This document shows positions 37,133 through 45,223 of a DNA stretch of 64,000 bases, piece by piece (the stretch's first letter is position 1; every line of letters starts with the position of its first letter). Below the pieces are notes generated by a model that was not told where the DNA came from, did no database searches, and saw only the letters and a list, made by a program, of their open reading frames with translations. A program made the translations under genes and the position numbers. Where the stretch lies: positions 1,426,001-1,490,000 of the forward strand of contig NZ_JANADP010000001.1 in assembly GCF_024199945.1 (NCBI RefSeq), given 5' to 3'. This DNA is from Bradyrhizobium sp. CCGUVB4N (GTDB lineage Bacteria; Pseudomonadota; Alphaproteobacteria; Rhizobiales; Xanthobacteraceae).

Positions 37133-40100
37133 CTATACTTGTAGTTGATCTCCAGGCCGTCTCTGGTCCGGAGCGCCCTGCTGACAAAGGTAGGTGTGCA
37201 GCGCCTGCACGCATGCATCTGCGTTCTTGTTGTCCCGCTTTTCGCACGGAACGACGGTGAGATCGGCTTGGCGATAGTGGGGCGTGCGCTGCGCGATGAG
37301 CTCCTCAAAGCGCTCCTTCTTGATGGCCGACGTGTTGGAGCTTTCGGCGCCGGAGCTATCCTCGGCTTTCTCGATCTGCAGCAACGGACGACTGGTGTCG
37401 TTTGCAAGGCGCTTCCATATCTCGTCTCGGTTGGTGTCGAGCCAGATCGATACCCCCTTGTCCTGGATGAGGCGCCGCGTTTCCTCGCGCTCGAACGCCC
37501 CGCCGCCGGTTGCCAGGACCACGTTCCCTTTCTCGACGCACTGCGCGATCACGTTTGCCTCGCTGTCCCTGAACCACTGCGGGCCTTTGGCATCGAAAAT
37601 CTTCGATATCGACATGTCGGTGGCCTGCTCGATCTGTTTGTCGGAATCGATAAAGCGTAGCCCGAGTCGTCTTGCGAGATACCGGCCGATGGTGGATTTG
37701 CCGGCGCCGGGCAGGCCGACGAGCACGATCGGCCGCGCACCGAGAGCGGCGACAATCGCGTTTGCCTCGTCTGATCTCTCTCGGCTTCCTGGTTGTTCGG
37801 CAGCTTGCAACCCAAACGCTGCGCTGGCGCCGCCTCTGATACCCGCGTCGACCCCCCAGTGGGGGATGTCATTGGCGCCATCGGGGATTGCGACCTCCTT
37901 GCAGAGGTCTCGGACGCTCTGTACGAGCTTATGCGCCTTACCTTGTTCCAGAGCATCGCCGCTCGCCTGCTTGTGAAGCTTCTCCAGCTGCTTGTAGGCA
38001 TCGTGATTATCGATCTTGGCACGGTAGCTGTCCGGCGTGTGGAACTCCACCTCGAAGCGGTAATCGTCCGGGGTGGCGAGTACGGTCTTGATGCCGACGA
38101 AGGACGGGTTGCGCCTCCTGAACCAGTTGGTCGTGCTGATCTCGGCGTAGCCGCGCGCGTCGAACGCCAGCATGGCCGCCTTGAAGGCGCGGGTAAAATC
38201 CTTGTCAGGGACTTCGAAGACATGGCGGACGGCGTTGCTGACCAGCTGTGCGACGCTGCCGGATGGGACGCTCATGCCGGTGAGCTGATCCCTGATGGAG
38301 CTCTCTGATCTCAACCTGCGATCGAAATGGGGCATAGTCATTGGAATGCCCGCCCGCCTGAGGGTTTCGGCGACCGACGTCGCCGTTCTGGTGATTTCCC
38401 GCTCTTCGACCCTTGCGCGGGCAGTTTCCGTGTGGCTGCGCTCTGCCGTCTCGTCGCGGGTCAGCGTGACCGTCACGGCGGAATCCTCGGCGACCGGCTG
38501 TCGATCAAAGAGGCCGGGCAGAATCTGCTTCTCCACGGCAAGCTTGATCGAGGCTTCCATGATTGAAGCCGCCAGTGTCGGATTGTCCTTCAGATTCTCC
38601 ATGGTCGCATCGGCATCGAACCTGCCCTGGTTGAGGGTCGCCGCCAGCCCCTTGCTGTAGGGCACCGACTGCAGATCCGGCGTCCGTTGCAGGAGCCGCT
38701 GAAGCGCTTGGCCCTTTTTCATGAAGTTGCGAGCACCCGTGTCTGATTTATAGGCGTCGGTCCCGACTTTGATGCCGAGGCTCAGGAGGTTGGTTGTGCT
38801 TTGCAGGAGGTCGTCGGCGTCGTAACCATCCGGGCGGGGATCGATGCGCGCAGGATAATGGTCGAGCAAGGCCTGGACCCTGTGGCGTGGGTCAGGCGTT
38901 GCCGGATAGGTCGCCGCCAGTTCCGGGAAAAGCTCGGAGAGCGCGGGGCTCAGCGTTGGGATTGCGTCGCTCCCGCTGTCAACTCCCTCGGACAGGACCT
39001 GCTGATCCGCGCCGGCGACCCACGCCTCGAGGTCAGAAATGAGCAGCTCAGCGACTTCGCCGGCGACCGGATGGTCTGCAGCCTCGATCTCGTCCCTCGC
39101 CCGCTCGAGCTTGTCCTGGATATCCTGGCCACGCACCTGGTCCTGATTCAACAGGTCACGGATGTCTCGCTTGAGCTCGTGGTGAATGCCTTCGAAGGTA
39201 CCAAACACAGCGCGCTCGGCAAACCAGCGTCGGGCATCATGCGATTGAGCCAGAAAGTCTCGCTGCAGGCAGCTATACATTTCCAAGACATCCTGTGTCG
39301 CAGCGAGGATCTGGCTGGCACGACCGAAGTGGTAGGTCTCACCCTCAATGGCAGGCGTATGCGACTTTGGCGGCTTAAGCGAACGAAATCCGCGCGCGTG
39401 CACGGCCTGATCGAACTGGCGGACGTGCTCATAAAGCTGCGGCCGGTCGGCGATGACAATGGCCGTGTCCCCGTCGAAGTCACCGTCAAGCTTTTTCTGT
39501 TCATCGATCGGAACGGCCACCAACGAGCCCGGGGCGAACAGCTCGGTCGCCTGCAGGATGCCGACGCAGTCGACCGGCGTGTCCTCTGTGACGCGGTCCT
39601 TGCGCTTGGTCCAGTTCGAATGGGATTTGACGTCCTCGGCAGACATGACCAGCCCTTGGCCGGCGTAGTTGGCCGGCCACATCTCGTCCGGCACCACGAT
39701 CAGAATGCCTTTGGCAAAAAACGTCGGATCTTCGGCTGACAAGTGCTCGGCTGACTTTTGGGCGACGTTAAAACTGTATTGCATGGCCACGCACTGATCC
39801 ATGAACGCCGCCGTCGAATCGCCATCAACGGCCGACCTCACTCGCTCGGCTTCGAACGGACGCAAGTTGGGCTTGTCATAGGGGGACCGCCCGAGCAGCA
39901 CGCCACTTTTTCCCGTCAAGGTGTCGCTTTTGAGCGTCGGCACATGGAGGCAGCCATCATCGGACGGTACGGCGACTGCGCCGGGACCATCGATATGTCC
40001 GGCCGTCACGGTGCGAAACAGCTCTTCGGACGTCAGCTTGTCCCCTTGCTTGCGCTCGAGCCAGATGGTGGCCTTCTCGCGCGCCTCATCCGCCACCTGC

Positions 40101-43100
40101 GCGCTGCGCGGATAATGCTGTAGCGCCGAGGCGGGCAGCGACGATCGCCTTCCCTCACCAAAGGCATGCATCCGATCGGAACCGTCCCGGTGGCCGGCCC
40201 GGCGAACCGCTGGCATGCGCTCGGCCAGCGAGGCCTTGATGAAGCCACAGCCGTCATGAGGGCGCAGAGCAATCGGGCCTTGCGGCCCAGTCAGCTTGAA
40301 GGGATGCTCCTCGGTGGCAGGGCGGTCCGGCAGCAGCAACAGCTTGAAGGTGCCCTCCAGCGCGTAGTCGTGAGGCCCTAGATCTTTGATCGCCGGTGGC
40401 GCTGCAAACCCCCTGCGCTGCGTGTAATAATAGGCCTCTTTGAAGGGCGCCCAGGCGCGTGACAGCTGCTCGAACGCCGTGCCGGGTGCTGTGTCGGCAT
40501 AGGGAATGGCCAGCAGCTTCCCTCCGGAAGACGCGGCTGGCTGCTCGCCTGGCGCGCGCGCGGCGATCTGCGACACGGTCGGTTTGGGTGGTTTCAACTT
40601 GCTGCCGCCGAACAGGTCCATGCGGTATGGCACCCCCTCGACGGTGACCGTGCGCGCCAACATGAAGACGCTCGGCTTTGCCGGCAGTTGCACCGCGACC
40701 ACCGGCAGCGTCCCCGACGTCAGGCGATGAAAAATCGAATACCGCGTCTCGGGCTCCGTGGCCACTCGTCGTCCCTGCAGGTCCACCACCGGCAACTGCA
40801 TCAGTCCCGCGTCCCCCTGCGGCGGCCTCGGCTCGTGATCCATGGTTCGCAACAGCTGATGGACATCGAACACTGCCGCAGAATGTTGCGCCTGGATCCT
40901 TTGCGCCTCCTGGGCCATGAAGGGGTCCAGCACATCGACCGGGCTTTCCGCCTCGATCTGCGCGATCAAATTCCAGCTCATCTTGGAAAGATCGCTTTGG
41001 ATGAGGTCGCGCGCGCCGGCCAGGATCTGCCTGGTCCCGCGCCGCAGTGCTTGCTGCCTCATCCCCAAATCGGACCTCTTGCCCTCGACATGCGGTCGTC
41101 GGTACAGAGTCTCCAGGACCGCACGCGCCTTGAGCACCTGATAGATCGACAGCGCCGGGCAACGGGTCGCCAGTGGTCCACGGGTCCGCTCCGCATCGCT
41201 TGCTGCCAGATGTGCCTCGATCTTCTGCTCCACGACCGATTGCAGATCGTTCAGCAAGACTAGAGCCTGTCTGCGGTGCCAGCGCAGCGGCTTCTGCGGG
41301 CTGCGAGCCAGCGGCAGCAGAGCTACGCACAGATTGCCTAGAGTTTCGAGGTTGTTCTCGGCGGCAAAACCAGGGGCACGATGCAATTGCGCGAGGCGAT
41401 TGAGCCCTGTCGAAGCGAGCAAACCGAGATCGTCGAACAGCTGGGCCTTTCCCAATGCCTTGAAGATGTTGCCGATGCTCAGAACATCGGCCTGCTCGAG
41501 GCGATGAGTGGCATACTGAAGGTGATGCGCCAACTGACGGAGCCGATCGCTCAGCAGAGCGGTCTGTGTGACTTCTCCAGTGTCCTGCTCCCTCACAATA
41601 CTCCGCCCGAGGGCATTGGCAATCATGCTGAGCTCACGCGTTGTGAAAGCACCGAAGCGCCGGCCTCCTGTGCCGAGGCCGCGCGCAATGTCTATTACCG
41701 CCTGGTGGCACACCACCTCGTCTGGCCATTTGTTGAAGCCGTTCACCAGATTCGCCAAGCCTCGCGGAGCAAAATCGGAGAGCCGGAAATGACGCACCAC
41801 ACTCGCGATGGCGGCTGTGGCCTCGCCACACGTCGCCGTCTCCGGCCACTTGCTGTAGCCGTTCACCAGGTTCGACAGCTCCTGCGGAGTAAAATCGGAA
41901 AGCCCGCGGCCAGGAATCGCAGCGGCGATTGCGACGGTGGCCTCGCGACAGGCTGCCGCTTCCGGCCACTTGCTGAAGCCGTTCACCAGGTTCGTCACGT
42001 GCAGTGGTTCAAAATCGGAGAGCTCGCGGCGACTGATCTCACCGGCGATTGCGACGGCGGCCTCGCGACAGTCCGTCGCTTCCGGCCATTTGCTGAAGCC
42101 GTTCACCAGGTTCGCCACGTGCCGTGGTTCAAAATCGGAGAGCTCGCGGCGACTGATATCACCGGCGATGGCAACGGTGGCCTCACCGCAGTCCGCCGCT
42201 TCCGGCCACTTGCTGAAACCGTTCACCAGGTTCGCCAAGCCCTGCGGAGTAAAATCGGAGGGCCCGAGGTCACGCACCACACTTGCGATGGCGGCTGCGG
42301 CCTCGCGACAGGTCGCCGCGTCCGGCCACTTGCCGTAGCCGTTCACCAGGTTCGCGAGCTCCTGCGGTGTAAAATCGGAGAGCTGACGGCGACGGATCTC
42401 ATCCGCGATGGCGACTGTGGCGTCACGACAATCCGGTTCTTCCCGCCACTTGCTGAAACCGTTCACCATATTAGTCAGGTGCCGGTGATTAAACTCAGAG
42501 AGCCGACCGCGAGGGGGCTCATTGGCGATTGCGACTGTGGCCTCGGCGATTGCGACGCTGGCCTCGCGACAGGCCGCCGCTTCCGGCCATTTGCTGAAAC
42601 CGTTCACCAAATTCGCCAGTTCGTGTGGAGCAAAATCGGAGAGCTGGCGCCCGCCGATCTCCTCAGCGATTGCGACTGTCGCCTCGCAACAATCCGCCGC
42701 GTTCGGCCACTTGCTGAAGCCGTTCACCAGGTTCGCCAGGTGTTGCGGTGTAAATTCGGAGAGCCGACCGCGAGGGGGCTCATTGGCGATTGCGACTGTG
42801 GCCTCGGCGATTGCGACGCTGGCCTCGCGACAGGCCGCCGCTTCCGGCCATTTGCTGAAACCGTTCACCAGGTTCGCCAAGGCCTGCGGTGTAAAATCGG
42901 AGAGCAGGCGGCGACCGATCTCTCCGGCGATCGCGACGGTGGCATCGCGACAGGTCGCCGCTTCCGGCCACTTGCTGAAGCCGTTCACCAGGTTCGCCAG
43001 GTCTTGTGGCTTAAAATCGGAGAGTTGGAGATCACGCACGTCACAGGCGACTACGATTGTGGCGTCGCGACAGGTCGCCTCTTCCGGCCACTTGCTGAAG

Positions 43101-44488
43101 CCGTTCACCAATAATGCCAGCTCTTTACTGATGGCCGTCTCAAGCAACCCGCTTTCAGCGCAACAAAATTCTGCGATCTTGACCGTTCCGTCGCGGCATT
43201 CCGTTGCCCGGGGATGCCGACCGAACGATGATGCGAAAAGGGAAAAGGCCCGAAGGTCGACCTGCGTCAAGAGCGCCTTGTCAAGCCGCGATACCTGAGC
43301 CGCTAGGGCTCGACAAGCTCTCATGCCGGCCTGACCTCCCGCGTCCCCGCTCACCGCGTTGCAAGTCGTGGCGTACCCCCATGACGATCGGATATTTTCT
43401 TCCAACTGCGCCACAAACCGAGCGTCAAAACGGCCTGCTGCGTTTCGCAGAAATTCTGAAAGGTCCTTCCCCTTCAGCTCGCCCTTGTGATGCACCACTT
43501 TACGTGAGAAAGTACCGATGTTGCGTGCGCTGGCGATTTCTCTCAGCGCCGCATTCAGTTTATCTGAACGGCTAGAATAGCTATCCGATATTGCACCTTG
43601 GACGTTCTGCGCAGTCGCTTTGTCGACATGCAGCCTTTCTGGTACGTTGCTTAAGCCGGAGACGGATTGGCGATGCGCCGGCCGCGCAGCTGGTTGCAAG
43701 CTTTCGGCAGCTTGATCTGCGCGCCACCGACCGCCATCCGAATGCAACAGGCTTGCTTCTCGATTTGCTGCGCCATTGGAAGATCGATGTGGCCGTTCCG
43801 GACGTTCGCCCTGGATCGGCCGCTCAGGCACATCGCCCATGCGCCACCTTCCTAGCCTGCCACTTCGCTCGGGCACGGATTGCGTATCCGGCGAAAGCGC
43901 CGCTCTTCGCGAGCTTTCGGCCGTTCGATCGGCGCGCCACGGCTCGCCTTCCGATGGCAAGGAATCCGCCTCGCCGCGTGGAGCGCCACTGTCAGATCGA
44001 CAAGGTCGCTGCGAGCCTGAAGCCTGGACGACCTGCGATGGCACATCGTGCACGCGCCCTCCTTCTGGTCCGCCACGCCGATCGGAGACGGATTGCGTGT
44101 GCTGCGGGCGCGCACTTGTTTGCGCGCTTCCAGCCGCCGGATCGTCACGCCAGAGCTCCTCATCAGAACGCGACGAACTGGATTCCGGCAAGGAGCGGAA
44201 ACGACGACGGCTTCCACCCATTGCGCCCTGCAGCGCAGCGCGAAGGATACGATGCGCGCCGATGGGGGGGGCGGCAAACCGGTCCCCCCCGCTGGCGGGT
44301 CGCGCGATGCGCGATGCGGAAGCGCCTGAATCCTGAAGCTCAGAGCGGATCCGCTCCACTGCAGAATCGAATGATCGGGTCTCTTCGCCGGGGGCACGAG
44401 CCGCTCCTGCGCGAGAACCGTCCGCGTTCCCACCTTCGTTGGCGCGTTCCGAACCGAGCGAATTCCCGCGCTCGTCAATGCCCCTCAT
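37133..44488 (-). CDS. Giant SKWP-repeat candidate T3 effector (XopAD/RipS-like) with DFDGD motif and shikimate-kinase-like C-terminus
   Basis: 2451 residues; the ATG at 44488 follows GGGAG. Order of parts: a polar N-terminus; three about 70-residue repeats (~107-298); twelve about 39-residue SKWP repeats (~455-930, LANLVNGFSKWPEAA.CR.A); a long helical middle; and a region with GVLLGRSPYDKPNLRPFE and KKLDGDFDGDTAIVIADRP (D1670, D1672, D1674). The last about 205 residues (~2243-2451) form a shikimate-kinase-like domain with Walker A GLPGAGKST, FIDSDKQIE, WFRDSE, ATGGGAF, RPLLQ and QRTPHYRQAD. SKWP proteins are T3 effectors in Ralstonia and Xanthomonas (established). A candidate tts box lies 75-100 bp upstream. 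The frame is fully open with no defect. The role in the host is unknown. Confidence 0.87.
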   Translation of the reverse strand: MRGIDERGNSLGSERANEGGNADGSRAGAARAPGEETRSFDSAVERIRSELQDSGASASRIARPASGGDRFAAPPIGAHRILRAALQGAMGGSRRRFRSLPESSSSRSDEELWRDDPAAGSAQTSARPQHTQSVSDRRGGPEGGRVHDVPSQVVQASGSQRPCRSDSGAPRGEADSLPSEGEPWRADRTAESSRRAALSPDTQSVPERSGRLGRWRMGDVPERPIQGERPERPHRSSNGAANREASLLHSDGGRWRADQAAESLQPAARPAHRQSVSGLSNVPERLHVDKATAQNVQGAISDSYSSRSDKLNAALREIASARNIGTFSRKVVHHKGELKGKDLSEFLRNAAGRFDARFVAQLEENIRSSWGYATTCNAVSGDAGGQAGMRACRALAAQVSRLDKALLTQVDLRAFSLFASSFGRHPRATECRDGTVKIAEFCCAESGLLETAISKELALLVNGFSKWPEEATCRDATIVVACDVRDLQLSDFKPQDLANLVNGFSKWPEAATCRDATVAIAGEIGRRLLSDFTPQALANLVNGFSKWPEAAACREASVAIAEATVAIANEPPRGRLSEFTPQHLANLVNGFSKWPNAADCCEATVAIAEEIGGRQLSDFAPHELANLVNGFSKWPEAAACREASVAIAEATVAIANEPPRGRLSEFNHRHLTNMVNGFSKWREEPDCRDATVAIADEIRRRQLSDFTPQELANLVNGYGKWPDAATCREAAAAIASVVRDLGPSDFTPQGLANLVNGFSKWPEAADCGEATVAIAGDISRRELSDFEPRHVANLVNGFSKWPEATDCREAAVAIAGEISRRELSDFEPLHVTNLVNGFSKWPEAAACREATVAIAAAIPGRGLSDFTPQELSNLVNGYSKWPETATCGEATAAIASVVRHFRLSDFAPRGLANLVNGFNKWPDEVVCHQAVIDIARGLGTGGRRFGAFTTRELSMIANALGRSIVREQDTGEVTQTALLSDRLRQLAHHLQYATHRLEQADVLSIGNIFKALGKAQLFDDLGLLASTGLNRLAQLHRAPGFAAENNLETLGNLCVALLPLARSPQKPLRWHRRQALVLLNDLQSVVEQKIEAHLAASDAERTRGPLATRCPALSIYQVLKARAVLETLYRRPHVEGKRSDLGMRQQALRRGTRQILAGARDLIQSDLSKMSWNLIAQIEAESPVDVLDPFMAQEAQRIQAQHSAAVFDVHQLLRTMDHEPRPPQGDAGLMQLPVVDLQGRRVATEPETRYSIFHRLTSGTLPVVAVQLPAKPSVFMLARTVTVEGVPYRMDLFGGSKLKPPKPTVSQIAARAPGEQPAASSGGKLLAIPYADTAPGTAFEQLSRAWAPFKEAYYYTQRRGFAAPPAIKDLGPHDYALEGTFKLLLLPDRPATEEHPFKLTGPQGPIALRPHDGCGFIKASLAERMPAVRRAGHRDGSDRMHAFGEGRRSSLPASALQHYPRSAQVADEAREKATIWLERKQGDKLTSEELFRTVTAGHIDGPGAVAVPSDDGCLHVPTLKSDTLTGKSGVLLGRSPYDKPNLRPFEAERVRSAVDGDSTAAFMDQCVAMQYSFNVAQKSAEHLSAEDPTFFAKGILIVVPDEMWPANYAGQGLVMSAEDVKSHSNWTKRKDRVTEDTPVDCVGILQATELFAPGSLVAVPIDEQKKLDGDFDGDTAIVIADRPQLYEHVRQFDQAVHARGFRSLKPPKSHTPAIEGETYHFGRASQILAATQDVLEMYSCLQRDFLAQSHDARRWFAERAVFGTFEGIHHELKRDIRDLLNQDQVRGQDIQDKLERARDEIEAADHPVAGEVAELLISDLEAWVAGADQQVLSEGVDSGSDAIPTLSPALSELFPELAATYPATPDPRHRVQALLDHYPARIDPRPDGYDADDLLQSTTNLLSLGIKVGTDAYKSDTGARNFMKKGQALQRLLQRTPDLQSVPYSKGLAATLNQGRFDADATMENLKDNPTLAASIMEASIKLAVEKQILPGLFDRQPVAEDSAVTVTLTRDETAERSHTETARARVEEREITRTATSVAETLRRAGIPMTMPHFDRRLRSESSIRDQLTGMSVPSGSVAQLVSNAVRHVFEVPDKDFTRAFKAAMLAFDARGYAEISTTNWFRRRNPSFVGIKTVLATPDDYRFEVEFHTPDSYRAKIDNHDAYKQLEKLHKQASGDALEQGKAHKLVQSVRDLCKEVAIPDGANDIPHWGVDAGIRGGASAAFGLQAAEQPGSRERSDEANAIVAALGARPIVLVGLPGAGKSTIGRYLARRLGLRFIDSDKQIEQATDMSISKIFDAKGPQWFRDSEANVIAQCVEKGNVVLATGGGAFEREETRRLIQDKGVSIWLDTNRDEIWKRLANDTSRPLLQIEKAEDSSGAESSNTSAIKKERFEELIAQRTPHYRQADLTVVPCEKRDNKNADACVQALHTYLCQQGAPDQRRPGDQLQV
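41700..43125 (-). repeat. Twelve SKWP coding repeats
   Basis: Units of about 39 codons contain NLVNGFSKWPEAA.CR(D/E)A.VAIA.EI and LSDFTPQ.LA. Two units (including 42520-42560 and 42780-42820) share an inserted IAEATVAIANEPPRGRLSEF segment with nearly identical DNA, a sign of recent unit duplication. Deviating units read FSKWREEPD and YGKWPDAAT. Confidence 0.92.
43594..44170 (-). repeat. Three N-terminal ~70-residue repeats in the SKWP effector
   Basis: Each unit has LWRDDPAA or WRAD..AES, then a TQSVS/P segment, DVP, and RPHRS..GA.RE.. before S.G..W. The third is shortened. They lie between the putative secretion signal and the SKWP region. Confidence 0.75.
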
Positions 44489-44560
44489 AATCCAACTCCC
44501 GATTTGGAGGGACTGGGCTGCCTGCTCTCACGACTTCGATAGTCATGCCGGCTCGGCCAC

Positions 44561-44591
44561 CTATATTGGTCTTGTCTGACGTAGAGCTGAC
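44561..44591 (-). promoter_or_regulatory. Candidate tts box for the SKWP effector
   Basis: On the minus strand it reads GTCAGCTCTACGTCAGAC, then AAGACCAATATAG. It keeps GTCAGCT, CG and AG of the tts box at correct spacing, with several mismatches. It lies about 75 bp before the start codon. Confidence 0.5.
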
Positions 44592-45208
44592 CGAATGGGA
44601 GCGCCCGATCCGCAACTTGCCGAGCATTACCCTCCTTCTGCCCGTCGATTCCGATCTTTGGTCCATCAGCTCACGACAATCCATTCGACCAGACGCTTGG
44701 TTGGGCTGAAAACCGCAAGGTCGGACGGAATTGCAAGTTGACGTTGGTTGCTGCTGATTCATTCTTGCGGATGAAACGCAAGCAAACTCTCCGGGCCCGC
44801 CAGAGGCTGACCAGCAAATTGCCGGTCACCGGCGAAATTCTGCGTGGTTCGCTGCTGGAGCGTACTGTCCGACATGCCAAAGATTGCCCGCGCGCGGCGA
44901 AGGGCACCAGGTCTTCGTGCTGAACAGAAGTGGACGCGGTCAAACCGCCGGTGCGTCCCCAGACCGTTGAGCACCTGGTCCCCTCGAGCGCGCAATGAAA
45001 CGTGGCGGACCCGCAACCCAGGACGAGTCCATATGGTGCGTCGGTCTTCCGATGTCACTCTTGTCGGAGACGCTGGGTGCGCCGACGGACGATTTGAACG
45101 CGAAAGCCAATTCAGGTTCGACGCGAGGAAAGCTAACGCTCTCGCGCTTTCTCCCTCACAGCGAGTTAACCTGAACCATCAGCAGTGCGCAGCCCTCCAC
45201 GTCGAGGA
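44592..45208. other. No recognisable gene
   Basis: Short frames only, between the SKWP effector promoter and the end of nopX copy 2. Confidence 0.4.
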
Positions 45209-45223
45209 CTGCAAGTGCGCCCG

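Noticed and set aside
40254..41330. Minus-strand 358-codon frame overlapping the SKWP effector
   Set aside because: Ala/Gly/Arg-rich frame inside the real gene, typical shadow of GC-rich coding DNA.
41381..43114. Long plus-strand open frame of 577 codons across the SKWP repeats
   Set aside because: It lies antisense to the SKWP effector and its apparent repeats are just the complement of that gene's repeats; there is no ribosome site or family.
41700..43125. Regularly spaced repeats as a possible CRISPR array
   Set aside because: Period of ~117 bp, in frame within a single long coding region; these are protein repeats.
43591..44490. Plus-strand 299-codon frame opposite the SKWP effector N-terminus
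   Set aside because: Complement of the low-complexity Arg/Ser-rich repeats; no independent support.
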